From assembly GCA_964608095.1 (NCBI GenBank), contig CAZSMK010000113.1, positions 1 to 64,000 of the forward strand: a stretch of DNA of 64,000 nucleotides, in the 5' to 3' direction. This document shows, piece after piece, positions 1-9,530 of this stretch. The stretch's first letter is position 1, and each line of letters starts with the position of its first letter. This stretch comes from CAZSMK01 sp964608095. Lineage in GTDB: Bacteria; Sumerlaeota; Sumerlaeia; MWCT01; JAGHBZ01. The position numbers were made by a program, and so were the translations under genes. Below the pieces are notes generated by a model. That model ran no database searches. It worked only from the letters and a program-made list of their open reading frames with translations, and was not told where the DNA came from.

Positions 1-103
1 ATCGCACTCGTACCCGCACTCGGGGTCGTGAGTCGAAGATGTCGTTATTAACGTTTAAAACTAACAGCTATACTTTGTTATCGAATAGCGAGTGCGAGTA
101 ATC

Positions 104-268
104 TTGAAAAAGGATATGAGAAAATTTTCTTTATAAAAAATTAACGCAGAATACGCAGAGAGAACCACGCGCAAAGATTGAAGAGAGAACCACATGCAGA
201 GTATAAAAAACTCTGCGTTCTTAGTGTCCCTTTGCGATCTCCGCCTTAAGGTGATGTCTTTTCCCGTA
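104..268 (+). repeat. Palindromic dispersed repeat, copy 1
   Basis: This is the first of two direct copies of a roughly 165-bp unit. It starts with an AT-rich stretch and has a 109-bp core at 141-249 bounded by near-inverted ends (TTAACGC at the left, GCCTTAA at the right). The core carries several CGCAGAG/CTCTGCG blocks and a central hairpin (cagag-tataaaaaa-ctctg). Against the core of copy 2 at 450-558 I count 4 differences in 109 positions. The unit is preceded by a short CGAGTR-type tract near 88-101. No transposase is visible, so a non-autonomous MITE-like or REP-like element is the likely reading. Confidence 0.8.
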
Positions 269-411
269 GTGGAGATTCGTGGATAAAAGCAGATTTTGTT
301 TTAAACCACATATCTCCATTTATTATGGGCACGACACGGTCGCGAGTGCGCTCAGGCGTGCGAGTGCGCGTACAACGCCAAGGGCGTGTACGAGTACGAG
401 TACGAGAACTG

Positions 412-576
412 TTGAAAAAGGATATGAGAAAATTTTCTTTATAAAAAAATTAACGCAGAATACGCAGAGAGAACCACGCGCAAAGATCGCAGAGAGAACC
501 ACATGCAGAGTATAAAAAACTCTGCGTTCTCAGTGTCCCTTTGCGATCTCCGCGTTAAGATGAGGTCTTTTCCGTA
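412..576 (+). repeat. Palindromic dispersed repeat, copy 2 (inside a gene end)
   Basis: Second copy of the unit at 104-268, about 308 bp further on. Its core at 450-558 has better inverted ends than copy 1 (TTAACGC and GCGTTAA). It is again preceded by a CGAGTR tract (391-406). The leftward TPR gene ends inside this copy, so the repeat encodes the last 45 residues and the stop codon of that protein. Confidence 0.8.
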
Positions 577-1032
577 AACGGTTGCTCTTCTATGGTATAT
601 GACGGTGTTGTAGGGTTTTAATTGGAGATTCATGGTGAAGTCTTCGATCGCCTGTTCGTCTTTCCCTGTCTCATAGTACACTATACCCCGCCATTCGTAT
701 GCAATCGCATAATTAGCGTCAACCTCGATCGCCCGACTAAGGTATTTTTCAGCACGGTCATAATGCCCCTTCTTGTACTGGATGATACCAGCCCAGCATG
801 AGGCGTCGGGATTGTTCGGCAGTAATCGTGCAGCCGCAGAGAATTGTTTTTCCGCCTGTTCATTGTTGTTTTTCTCGAAGGCTTTTTTACCGCTGTAAAG
901 ATGATAATAACCGCGCCATTTTGCCTGGCAGGAGTAAACGACGATGATGACTATGACTATAAGAATAAATCGAATAAGCGGCCACGCAGAACTTTCCTCG
1001 CGTCTATGAGGTGTGCCATAACTTTGCTCCAT
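439..1032 (-). CDS. Membrane-anchored TPR protein with repeat-derived C-terminus
   Basis: A 197-residue protein with one hydrophobic segment (about residues 19-36, rich in Ile and Val) followed by tetratricopeptide repeats (about residues 42-145), visible as the spaced pattern of A-x-x-x-Y/W, G-x-x-x-x-A and P. TPR domains bind other proteins; the partner is unknown. The start is supported by CGGGAG about 9 nt upstream. The TPR pattern stops at about residue 152, and the remaining 45 residues are encoded by the palindromic repeat at 412-576; they are basic and aromatic and do not look like a folded domain. The gene was probably truncated or re-ended by insertion of the repeat. Whether the product still works cannot be told from sequence. 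Confidence 0.6.
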   Translation of the reverse strand: MEQSYGTPHRREESSAWPLIRFILIVIVIIVVYSCQAKWRGYYHLYSGKKAFEKNNNEQAEKQFSAAARLLPNNPDASCWAGIIQYKKGHYDRAEKYLSRAIEVDANYAIAYEWRGIVYYETGKDEQAIEDFTMNLQLKPYNTVIYHRRATVYGKDLILTRRSQRDTENAEFFILCMWFSLRSLRVVLSAYSALIFL

Positions 1033-1474
1033 CGCATTATCTCCCGATTGTTATGTAAGTTCTGGGAACCTATACGGCTATTCAGTATTTAAGGATTCCC
1101 TCAATTAATCAATCATAAAATAGATTCGTAATTGGAACATTATGTTCACTAACCATGGGTATAAAAGGAAAGTCTATTGGCAATCTGGTGTAACGTAATG
1201 GGAGCCTTTGAGAACGCGTGATCTGCGAATTCCTGAATACTGAACATGAGTTCATGTTATGTAGTGAAGATAGGTCACGATCCCTCACAGAGTTATATAT
1301 CACGCGCTCGAAGAACTTTGCAAATTAATCAATTTCAAGATTTTTTGTATTCATTTTTCTTGACATAAAGACCATATCACTAATATTTTGTAATTTGTAC
1401 AAATATTCTCACAAGAAAGGAGGAGGCGCTTAACATTACATTTTTTATGACTTGATGAAAGGAGAGATATAACT
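1033..1474. other. Intergenic region between divergent genes
   Basis: About 440 bp between the leftward TPR gene and the rightward beta-helix gene. I see a plausible rightward promoter at 1360-1386 and two purine-rich Shine-Dalgarno-like stretches (about 1413-1425 and 1458-1466); only the second is placed correctly for the 1475 start. The leftward open frame at 1109-1303 has no recognisable features and is not called. Confidence 0.5.
1360..1386 (+). promoter_or_regulatory. Putative sigma70 promoter of the beta-helix gene
   Basis: A perfect TTGACA (1360-1365) is followed 15 nt later by TAATAT (1381-1386), or 17 nt later by ATATTT. The spacing of the better -10 box is short, so this is only moderately supported. 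It lies about 90 nt upstream of the start at 1475. Confidence 0.4.
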
Positions 1475-3148
1475 ATGAAAAAGTTACTTTTTGTAATGAC
1501 ATTCCTCTTTATCCCGTTATGTTTGTCGGCTCAGACGGTCACGGTAGATGCCGGTCTCGGGTCCCCTGATAATACAACGACCTTTAATTCGTTGCAGACA
1601 GCAATCACCAGTTTTCAGGCATCGGGCGATGCGACAGCAGGAACCGATGGAGGCGGCGTGGGTAAGAACCATGGCAATGTTGCCGAAGATGTAATCAATA
1701 TAACCACGACGACACCCATCGATGAGGCGATCTTCGTCGACGCTCAGGCAGGCGCCGGAACCGGTCTGCATGTCCTGGATGAAGACCTTACAATCCAGGG
1801 TTCCAGCATACAGGCAATTGTATGCTTGAAGCAAACAGGTTTTGGTTCTCTTGCAGAAGACTGTGGTCTTTTTTGGTGTCAAGATGTGGATTTGACAATC
1901 AATAATGTCACCTTCATCCCCTCAACCACCAATACACCTGCTGATGATGCATTATATTTCCGCTCGACAACGAACGCCCAGGATACCGTTGTTAATCTTA
2001 ACCATGTCATCCTTACCGCCAATAACGGCTCGAATGCTCCAATTACCACGACCGGTTTGGAAGATGGCGTTGCCGCTGAGGCGCTTCTTGACGCTGCCGG
2101 CTGCGTAGGATACGGCGACGATGGTATTTATGTCGTTTCACGTACCGAAGGTGGTTCTATTACTTTGAACGCAACCTATCTTATTGTCTCCGCATTTAAC
2201 AAATCGTTTACCATGGATCCTGACAGAACAGGTGAAACAGCTTCTGACGCTTTTCAGGTATATATGAATGGAGCGACACAGGATTTTCTAAATGCCTTTC
2301 TCAACTTCAACGAAGGATGTGTTATCTCGCAAATAAGTCGTATGGCTGTCTATAATCCATATGGCGGATATGTAAAATTAAACGGCACACACGAGAATCC
2401 TGTGATTATGTACAATATTCACTCGGATGGAATCTGGTGTAGCTCGGATTCAGCCGCTCCTACACAACCTACGGTTTGCGAGGTTAACAACAGCATAATC
2501 GTCAATTGCGATGCAGGTGCTTTCAAAGAGCAGGAAACTAATGGCCGCGGTTTTATCAAAAGCGTAACCAACACCATTATCGCGAATACCATGAATCCCG
2601 CTATTGAATTGTATTCCAATGGTGCGCTTCCTGCCGGGATTACCGACACGGTGACGATTGATAATGTCACATTACATAACTGCGGTTACAGCGGCGTCAC
2701 ACCGCCTGCGTATGATTTCCGCGGCTTTGCTATTGGTGGGGCTACCTATACTTCCGGTTCACCTTATAATAGCAACCGCAACATGGCCATCACTGATACC
2801 ATTATTACGGGTAATGGATTGACGGGCATATATAATTCAGGCAGCGGCACATTTACAATTGACTATTCTGCTCTTGTAACCGAGGACCTTTCAGGCTATT
2901 CCTATGCGCTGGGCACAACTACTGCCGGGTCAGGTACGATTACGGTAGGCGGAACAGTGATTAATGAAAATCCTATTTACGTGACCTATGATGATGCGGA
3001 TTTTGCCTCAGCGGATTACATGGATGTTGACAACCCCTTCTTTGCAGGAAAAGGCACAGCCGGATCGGATCTCGCAGGTGGCGCTGACTTTATTGGAAGC
3101 TGGACACCACCTACAAATGCCCGTACTCATTGGATCATCTATGAATAA
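1475..3148 (+). CDS. Secreted parallel beta-helix protein
   Basis: A 557-residue protein that starts with a clear Sec signal peptide (about residues 1-19, cleaved after LSA). The mature part is rich in Asn, Thr, Gly and Val and has repeated strand-turn patterns such as TINNVTF, VNLNHVIL, VNNSIIVN and IDNVTLHN, typical of right-handed beta-helix (pectate-lyase-like) surface or extracellular proteins. Such folds often bind or cleave polysaccharides, but I see no catalytic motif that names an enzyme. The start has AAAGGAGAG at the right distance. The gene is monocistronic: a promoter candidate precedes it and a strong terminator follows at 3178. The substrate is unknown. Confidence 0.8.
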   Translation: MKKLLFVMTFLFIPLCLSAQTVTVDAGLGSPDNTTTFNSLQTAITSFQASGDATAGTDGGGVGKNHGNVAEDVINITTTTPIDEAIFVDAQAGAGTGLHVLDEDLTIQGSSIQAIVCLKQTGFGSLAEDCGLFWCQDVDLTINNVTFIPSTTNTPADDALYFRSTTNAQDTVVNLNHVILTANNGSNAPITTTGLEDGVAAEALLDAAGCVGYGDDGIYVVSRTEGGSITLNATYLIVSAFNKSFTMDPDRTGETASDAFQVYMNGATQDFLNAFLNFNEGCVISQISRMAVYNPYGGYVKLNGTHENPVIMYNIHSDGIWCSSDSAAPTQPTVCEVNNSIIVNCDAGAFKEQETNGRGFIKSVTNTIIANTMNPAIELYSNGALPAGITDTVTIDNVTLHNCGYSGVTPPAYDFRGFAIGGATYTSGSPYNSNRNMAITDTIITGNGLTGIYNSGSGTFTIDYSALVTEDLSGYSYALGTTTAGSGTITVGGTVINENPIYVTYDDADFASADYMDVDNPFFAGKGTAGSDLAGGADFIGSWTPPTNARTHWIIYE

Positions 3149-3177
3149 ATAGTCATCTTTTTGGTATGAATTATGTG

Positions 3178-3210
3178 GAGGCAGAACCTATAGGATCTGC
3201 CTCTTTTTTA
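3178..3210 (+). terminator. Rho-independent terminator
   Basis: GAGGCAGA (3178-3185) pairs with TCTGCCTC (3196-3203); two further C-G pairs close a TATA loop. A run of T follows at once (3204-3209). It lies 30 nt after the stop of the beta-helix gene and should end its transcript. It also argues against the small open frame at 3166-3423 being a gene. Confidence 0.8.
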
Positions 3211-3307
3211 TTATATGAGGGATGTCGGGGTTTCGAGAGAAACAATACGGTGAAGTCAAGCCGGTTTATGGATGAAGAATCGAACTCTTTATTCCTTACT
3301 CCAAGCC

Positions 3308-3343
3308 GTCCTTCAACTCATTTCATTCGCTCAGGGCGAGCAC
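3308..3343. repeat. REP-like intergenic sequence
   Basis: This stretch contains the arrangement CCTTCAACTC...CGCTCAGGGCGAGC, which resembles short dispersed repeats seen between genes in many environmental bacterial genomes. Only one copy is in the window, so the call rests on resemblance. The rest of 3211-3565 shows nothing except the Shine-Dalgarno site of the next gene. Confidence 0.3.
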
Positions 3344-3565
3344 AAAACAGCCGGAATAATTATTTTTTAGAAATCGTACTGCATACCTATTCCATTAAAG
3401 AATTTGCAGAGAATAGTATCTAAAGAGAAAAAATCTCAGCATTGGGGAAATTTTTTTATGTTAGTTCTATAAATAAGTTGACCCGATCAAGGAAAAGATT
3501 TTAAAAATCTCTATGAGTTATTATCTCATCGCGCAGGAGTGAACTATTATTCAAGGAGGCAGCGG

Positions 3566-4333
3566 ATGAATTCAGAGAATTTGAAGCCTGATACTCGCTT
3601 GATGGAAGTCGTCATCGCCAACCTCGAGCGAATAGAGAAGGAACAGCTCGGCAATATCCTGAGGGCAGCAGACCTGATGGCGGACGAAATAGCACAGGAT
3701 AAGTTGATTCACGTCTATGGCGGTGGCGGTCACACGTGTTTGTGCATTTGCGAGATGTTTTTCCGTGCCGGCGGGCTTGCCTGTATCAACCCTATCATGG
3801 ACATTGCGATTTCGCCCTTTAACCAGTCGCTTAAATATCTGGAGATCGAACGAACGGTTGGATATGCGCGGGGTCTTATCCGGTATTATGGACTCAAAAA
3901 AGACGACGTTCTCATAATATTCCACAACATCGGCGTAAACGCTGCGACAATCGACGCTGCGTTGGAAAGTAAAGAGCGCGGGGTAAAGATTATCGCAGTG
4001 GCTTCGAGTTATTGGCAGAACGAATTGCCGCCTGATCATTTTATACGCCACCCCAGCAAGAAGAATCTTTTTGACTTAGCCGATATATGTATCGACGATT
4101 ACAATCCGGTGGGTGACGCGGTGATTGACATGGAGGGACTCGACACGCCGATTGCTCCGATCTCGAGTATCGTGGACTTTTATATTATCCATAGACTGGA
4201 AATGGAGACCATACGAAAGCTCCTGGAACGAGGAGTCGCTCCACCGGTTTGGCGCAGCGCCAACGTCCCCGGCGGTGACGAGTTCAATGCCAAATACGTG
4301 GAGAAATATCTTCCACGAGTTAAGAACCTGTAA
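3566..4333 (+). CDS. SIS-domain sugar-phosphate binding protein
   Basis: A 255-residue cytoplasmic protein of the SIS (sugar isomerase) fold. The early HVYGGGGHT segment (about residues 50-58) and the later LIIFHNIG segment (about 122-129) correspond to the phosphosugar-binding loops of SIS proteins. SIS proteins are aldose/ketose isomerases, etherases such as MurQ, or sugar-phosphate-sensing regulators; no DNA-binding domain is attached. I chose the ATG at 3566 because AAGGAGGC lies just upstream; a GTG 27 nt earlier is in frame but lacks a proper site. It converges on the GH20 gene with 10 bp between stops. A role in handling amino sugars released by neighbouring hydrolases is possible but is inference from proximity only. 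Confidence 0.75.
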   Translation: MNSENLKPDTRLMEVVIANLERIEKEQLGNILRAADLMADEIAQDKLIHVYGGGGHTCLCICEMFFRAGGLACINPIMDIAISPFNQSLKYLEIERTVGYARGLIRYYGLKKDDVLIIFHNIGVNAATIDAALESKERGVKIIAVASSYWQNELPPDHFIRHPSKKNLFDLADICIDDYNPVGDAVIDMEGLDTPIAPISSIVDFYIIHRLEMETIRKLLERGVAPPVWRSANVPGGDEFNAKYVEKYLPRVKNL

Positions 4334-4343
4334 TAAGCGGGGT

Positions 4344-6338
4344 TTAGTCTCCTGGCATTGTTCGATGAAAGTCATGCATCTGTTTGAAGCGGTAGAGGAG
4401 ATGTTGAGTGGGGAGGAATATGCCCTCTTTGTTGGGGTCGTCGGGATATCGGTTACGATTCCAGTCTTCTTCAATCCAGCCGATTGCCTCGACACAACGG
4501 GCATCCAGCGATTCAAGCAGCTCTTTGTTTATTTCGTCACCGCTCTTGACGTTCAACGAAGCCATGAGGTGTTCAAGGGTGTATTTAAGGATTTTGGTAG
4601 AGCGCTCGAGTGTTATCCAGCTCTGACGATTTTTTCGGACGTTCTTACCGACTCGCGCCAGCCTGTCCTCGATGGTGTTTAACATCGCGATATGGCTCGT
4701 AACTTCATCCTTACGTTGAGTCGCCAGAGCCTGTGCCTCGGACATACTTTTCTCGTCACACCAACAGCTGGTATTGAACTCCGGTATATGCCATGTAATA
4801 GTGGTCAGGTCGTTCCAGCATGCGTAAAAGGTATCGTTGTCTCTCAACCCGTAGAAATCGGCCGCGAAACTATTAACAAAGGAGACGTCGTCCCACTTGC
4901 TGCCGGACCATGCCTGAACGGCGGCATAGGCGATTCCGTGCCAGAGCACGTCGGACATGTAGCGAGTCGGAATCCAGATAGTCGTATTCACCCCGAGCAA
5001 ATCATTGTCCCTTGCGATTTTCGTGAACCGCATAATATTTTCGAAATTATGAGTATCGGGCATGATGATATGGGGATAACACACAAGTGCGGGACATGCG
5101 ATCACCTCGAATCCTTTTTCTTTGAAGAAGCGCGAGGATTTCTCAGTCACGTCCGGTCTATAATACCAGGCGAAAATAATCGTATGCGTAGTGGGCAGGT
5201 CGTTTACCACTTGAGGATAATGTAGAAGCATATCGCCCCACAGGGCAACGGATTTGCCTCTTTTCAAGACCAACTCTCTACATTGGAGCAGGTGTTTTAG
5301 AATCCATTCGGATGGCGAAAGGCGACCGAACTTTTTAATGCAGCGTTCGCATTCCGTGATATCCACCTCATCGCAGCCGATATGAAGCCAGGGGTGTGAG
5401 AAGGTGGCGTCGGCACGCATATACATCTTGTCGAGATACTGGAGCGCTTTGGGGCTTGCCGGGCAAAGCACGTTCGTATAGCCGACTTTAGAAGTGCCGG
5501 TCCAGCCGTGGGTGTCTTTTCCTGATGCAGTTTGATGAAGAAAATCCTTGTAATCCGAAAGGCGCGTGAACATACGGGAATGTCCGAACGATTCTATTTC
5601 AGGGATCAGGTCAACGTAAAGGTCGTTGGCGAAGCTGACCAGTTTTTGAATATCGTCTTTAGTCCAGGCATGCAGATGCATGAGCTCAGGATAATCTTCA
5701 TGGTACAGGCACGCGGTCTGGTCGTCCGTAAGGTGGCAGAGGATAGCGTTTATTTTATACCGCGCGGCGAATTGAATAACACGCCGGTAGTAGTCCATAT
5801 TTTCATTTTGCCGTGCGGGGTCGAGCATGATCATACGAACAGGCAGGTCGGGAAAGTCAACGATCTCCGCGTAGGGGACTTCCGCATTTTCGTCGATCAA
5901 TTGGGCGAGCGTCAGAAGACCGTAAAAGACAGCACGGGGACTTCTTCCCTGAACATCAATTCCTTTCCTGCTTATTTCAATCCGGTATGCCTGACTTTCA
6001 ATCTCATCCCGATAAGTCGAGGCGATTTCGGGTAAGGGAAAGGAACCGACTTTCAACCGCATTGGGATACCATCATCAGTGATAGACACCTTATGGTCTT
6101 CAAGAATCCTTTTAAGGAATGCCTCTTCTCGTGCAAGGTCGGGAGCGCTCTTTTCCAGCGTTGCATTTTCAAGTTTGAGGGATTCCTCTTCAACCACCAT
6201 TTGTTTAGGAAAAGGAATTGGTGTTCCCGGAATATTTGAAGCTGAACCACACATAACGATCACTCCTATGAGAAGATAGTAGTGTAAACGGCGCATAGGA
6301 TTAGTAGATAGCGGTTTGAATTTAGTGTTTTTTTTCAT
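4344..6338 (-). CDS. GH20 family beta-N-acetylhexosaminidase-like protein
   Basis: A 664-residue exported protein. It has a hydrophobic signal segment (about 17-35), an N-terminal GH20b-type domain (about 40-165) and a (beta/alpha)8 barrel from about 167. The hallmark Asp-Glu pair lies in the motif HIGCDEV (D323-E324), where the Glu is the acid/base and the Asp orients the substrate N-acetyl group; most GH20 enzymes have HIGGDEV, so the Cys is a local variant. Family members release terminal GlcNAc or GalNAc from chitin fragments, glycoconjugates or peptidoglycan. About 130 C-terminal residues look helical. A downstream ATG (Met15) would also leave a good signal peptide. It belongs with the neighbouring secreted hydrolases. 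Confidence 0.85.
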   Translation of the reverse strand: MKKNTKFKPLSTNPMRRLHYYLLIGVIVMCGSASNIPGTPIPFPKQMVVEEESLKLENATLEKSAPDLAREEAFLKRILEDHKVSITDDGIPMRLKVGSFPLPEIASTYRDEIESQAYRIEISRKGIDVQGRSPRAVFYGLLTLAQLIDENAEVPYAEIVDFPDLPVRMIMLDPARQNENMDYYRRVIQFAARYKINAILCHLTDDQTACLYHEDYPELMHLHAWTKDDIQKLVSFANDLYVDLIPEIESFGHSRMFTRLSDYKDFLHQTASGKDTHGWTGTSKVGYTNVLCPASPKALQYLDKMYMRADATFSHPWLHIGCDEVDITECERCIKKFGRLSPSEWILKHLLQCRELVLKRGKSVALWGDMLLHYPQVVNDLPTTHTIIFAWYYRPDVTEKSSRFFKEKGFEVIACPALVCYPHIIMPDTHNFENIMRFTKIARDNDLLGVNTTIWIPTRYMSDVLWHGIAYAAVQAWSGSKWDDVSFVNSFAADFYGLRDNDTFYACWNDLTTITWHIPEFNTSCWCDEKSMSEAQALATQRKDEVTSHIAMLNTIEDRLARVGKNVRKNRQSWITLERSTKILKYTLEHLMASLNVKSGDEINKELLESLDARCVEAIGWIEEDWNRNRYPDDPNKEGIFLPTQHLLYRFKQMHDFHRTMPGD

Positions 6339-6573
6339 TGCTCATGTAACCCCCATTTTAAAATCGTGAATATGAAAAAAGAAAATGAACCCTTTCCTCA
6401 CCATTTTTAAGTTACCTCCCCTTTATTCGGAAATAAAATTAAAGGTGTTAATATCACTCCCTTTTAGACCTGTAGACTGAATCTTGTCAACCCAATAAAG
6501 GACAATGGCTTTGGGGATACCTTATTCTTATTTATTGCTCTCTTTAAAACTCATTCACATTCCCAAAGTATAG

Positions 6574-9381
6574 TTATTCTTCTTCTTTTGAAGGTTTGAA
6601 TACCTTTACTTCCACGAGATGTACGCTCGGGTTTGCGCTGTTATGAAGCATGTTCACCCGTACATATCTAACCTTGCGTGGTTGAAAAGTATGAAGATCA
6701 CCGGTTTCTTTCGCCGGCGCGGTGTTTTCACTCATGTCCACAACTTGTGTCCAATCCTTCCCATCCAATGAGGTTTCTACTCGGTACTGATAGAAGCGCG
6801 TACCATCCCAGTAAGGGTATACGTGGATTCTGTCGATTATGGTGGGTTGTTCAAGGTCGACCTGGAGCCAGCGAGGTGTAGGTGGAGCAGCCCACCAAGA
6901 GGATTCATTGCGGTCGACTGCGTTACCATCAACAGCGAGTTCCGGCGGATGTCCTTCCTCCGTACCTCCGGATACTTTTACCGGTTTCCCCACTGCAATG
7001 CCCTGTGCCTGTTTGCTATACCGGCTGTCAAAGAGATTCTTTCGTTCTTCTGCAGTCAGCATAGGGGGCGCCTCGACGTGATAAGGTTTTTTACCCGATG
7101 CTGCACGCTCTTTATATTTTTCAGCATATTCGCGCTTGTACGCGTCAACTACATGAGCATAGCTCATAGGAGATGTTTCTTTCATTTTCCATGTGAACGT
7201 TGCGTGTGTGATGTCAGGTGAAAAGATAATTTCAGTGCCGTTTCGCTTACTTTGTGAGGCGTCTGACTCGACGTTTTGTAGCTCGACGAAATAGGGGATA
7301 TGGAAAATAATCGATGCAGGATTTTCCCTGAAGTTTGTTTGAACCTTCAGTTCCGCGCCGTTTTCATTAAACTCGAGAGAAGCCGAGAGCGCACCTATCT
7401 CGGTCGGCATATTCTGGAGCGATATTTGTTCACCCGGAATAGCCCATGCAGGTGAGACGACGGAGAAGAGATGAATATCGCGACGCTGCAGCCCTCCTTC
7501 GCCTCCACGTTCCTGGATTAGCATGTTGCGTAATAGGGCATTCATCATTGCGGCACACCACCCATGAGGCGGATAATTGGAATAGACATCGCGTTCTCCC
7601 CATGGGATTGCACCAAACTCGAATCCTTCCTGTGTCGTGCCTGTATGAAGAACTATATGATAAAAATCCTCCAATGCTTGTTCCTGCTCGAGACGGACGA
7701 CATAATTTTGCGATGCCTTGACGGTAAGATAATGATGTAAGCGACCGCTATAGGTCATGATGCCTTCCTCGTATTTTTCGTTCTGCATTTTTTCAAGCGT
7801 GGTGGATATTCTGGGATCGAGTGGATCGAGGACTTCAGCGGGATATACGCCAAGGAGATTGCCCCAATCCTGACCGCCTTCTGCATCCAGACCGGGCGGG
7901 ATATATCCGTCTTTTCCTGCGACCTCTTCGAGCTTTTTCATGAAGGCTTTATAGAAATCCCGGTATTCATTCATAAAGACGGCGTAATCGTCGGTATGCC
8001 CGAGCGCTTTAGCCATGCGCGCGGCGGTCCTGACTCCCAGTAACGCCCAGAAATTGTGTCCCGTGTAATGACCGATTATGAGTTCGTTATCGCGGGCATT
8101 CGTGGCAGGCATGAGGTGGAACTCGTCTTCCGCTCGTGCTTTTTTCAGCCATTCGATTGCAGGCGCGAAATGTGGATAGACACGCCGGGCATACTCCATA
8201 TCGCCGGTCATAAGATAATGCTGACCCAGCGCGAACAACGCCTGTCCAAAGCCGTCATACTGTCCCCGTTGCGACATAAAACATCCGTCCGGTCTTTGGT
8301 GAGTTAGAAAATAATTCAAGCATAGTTCGGCAGTCTCATGGTGTCCCAGCATATCGTATGTTCTGGTTATATAGGCGCCGTCTCGAAGCCAGAATCCATT
8401 GTACTGTAATTTGTTCACGCCCTGGATCCAATTACCTTCATGCTGCCGGATTGCAAGATAGTCATACATTAAACTGGCTCTGTGGGTGTTGAGGACTTTT
8501 TCTTCAGGGATAGTTATTTGTGCTCCTTGTGAGAGAATCGAGTTCCAGAAGTCGACTGTCCTTTTTCTATAATGGTCGTAATCCGCAGCCTCTATTTTCT
8601 CCATTTGTTTTTTATCTTTGCGTAATACAGGGAGAAGAGGCATCTTGAACCGGAGCACTTTTTTCTCTCCCGGAGAAAGATCGTATGAGTATTTTAGAAG
8701 ACACGTCTCCGCCCGCTCCGTGATTTTATAATCACTTCCCTTGAAAGGGGCAGTATACGCAGTTCCGGGTACAGATTCTTTGCTGCAGCCGGCAGGAAAT
8801 ACCAGGAGCATTTTGTCATCGCGAATCACGCACGTATCGGATATCTCATATACCCAATCGGGTAAAAATATAAATTGTTTTAACCCTTCGAAGCGGTGAT
8901 CTTTACCGGTAAATCTTAAAGCCGTCGCAAAATATGCGTTCGATTTTTTTGCGGATTCATTCTTCATCTCAACCGAAATGAAGTTGATGGTATTGGACGA
9001 AGGATTGCCGTCGAGGGTCGCTCCGAAGGCTTCAATAGTATAGAGGACATCTCCATCCTTCCACGAGTAGGTGACAATAGGAATCCAGCCATCTACCAAT
9101 TCTTTTTGCCTGACCATAACAGGGGTCAATTTCTCGCCATAGAAAAAACAAAGTTCGGCGGCGCCCGTATAGATTGCACCGTCATACGTGACCTGTGAGG
9201 CGCGCAACCCTCCCGAAACACCGATTGTGGTGCATGGTTTCGAGAGATACGAAAAGGGAGCAGTCGTGTCTATAGCAGGGTCGACCATAAGGCTTACTGG
9301 TGCGCCCATGACATAAAAGATGGAACCAAAGATCATAATCAATGCCAGGAAGAGTAATCGTATGGAGTATAATTTTTTCAT
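6574..9381 (-). CDS. Secreted (alpha/alpha)6-barrel glycosidase-like protein with discoidin domain
   Basis: A 935-residue protein with a signal peptide (about 1-26), a beta-rich N-terminal region (about 30-270), a helical toroid (about 280-640) and a C-terminal F5/8 type C (discoidin) domain (about 785-930, with ELAVDGN, WWAAPPTPRWLQVDLEQ and VRYVRVNM). The stretch WLRDGAY in the helical region resembles the substrate-side motif of GH15/GH37/GH63-like glycosidases, so a sugar-cleaving role is likely but the family is not certain. Discoidin domains usually bind carbohydrate. The start is supported by GGAGG in the right place. A linker of mixed charge (about 735-785) joins the catalytic and binding parts. 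Confidence 0.75.
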   Translation of the reverse strand: MKKLYSIRLLFLALIMIFGSIFYVMGAPVSLMVDPAIDTTAPFSYLSKPCTTIGVSGGLRASQVTYDGAIYTGAAELCFFYGEKLTPVMVRQKELVDGWIPIVTYSWKDGDVLYTIEAFGATLDGNPSSNTINFISVEMKNESAKKSNAYFATALRFTGKDHRFEGLKQFIFLPDWVYEISDTCVIRDDKMLLVFPAGCSKESVPGTAYTAPFKGSDYKITERAETCLLKYSYDLSPGEKKVLRFKMPLLPVLRKDKKQMEKIEAADYDHYRKRTVDFWNSILSQGAQITIPEEKVLNTHRASLMYDYLAIRQHEGNWIQGVNKLQYNGFWLRDGAYITRTYDMLGHHETAELCLNYFLTHQRPDGCFMSQRGQYDGFGQALFALGQHYLMTGDMEYARRVYPHFAPAIEWLKKARAEDEFHLMPATNARDNELIIGHYTGHNFWALLGVRTAARMAKALGHTDDYAVFMNEYRDFYKAFMKKLEEVAGKDGYIPPGLDAEGGQDWGNLLGVYPAEVLDPLDPRISTTLEKMQNEKYEEGIMTYSGRLHHYLTVKASQNYVVRLEQEQALEDFYHIVLHTGTTQEGFEFGAIPWGERDVYSNYPPHGWCAAMMNALLRNMLIQERGGEGGLQRRDIHLFSVVSPAWAIPGEQISLQNMPTEIGALSASLEFNENGAELKVQTNFRENPASIIFHIPYFVELQNVESDASQSKRNGTEIIFSPDITHATFTWKMKETSPMSYAHVVDAYKREYAEKYKERAASGKKPYHVEAPPMLTAEERKNLFDSRYSKQAQGIAVGKPVKVSGGTEEGHPPELAVDGNAVDRNESSWWAAPPTPRWLQVDLEQPTIIDRIHVYPYWDGTRFYQYRVETSLDGKDWTQVVDMSENTAPAKETGDLHTFQPRKVRYVRVNMLHNSANPSVHLVEVKVFKPSKEEE

Positions 9382-9530
9382 TTGAGTATTCCTCCGGTAG
9401 AGTTATCTAAATGAAACGAAAAACTATACTTAGATTCGCTCTTTATTGAACATAAAGCAAATCTATTTGTATTTCTCCGTACTTTTTAGCAAGATGTCTA
9501 TACTTCACCAATTGAAAGGAAAACGTGTAC

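Noticed and set aside
279..515. Rightward 78-codon open frame at the left end
   Set aside because: It consists of the CGAGTR tract and the palindromic repeat copy 2, opposite the real TPR gene.
104..576. CRISPR array suggested by repeated CGCAGAG blocks
   Set aside because: Only two long copies 308 bp apart with inverted ends; no regular spacers and no cas genes in the window.
3166..3423. Rightward 85-codon open frame after the beta-helix gene
   Set aside because: It runs across a strong terminator hairpin (3178-3210) and a REP-like sequence, has no ribosome-binding site and no protein-like pattern.
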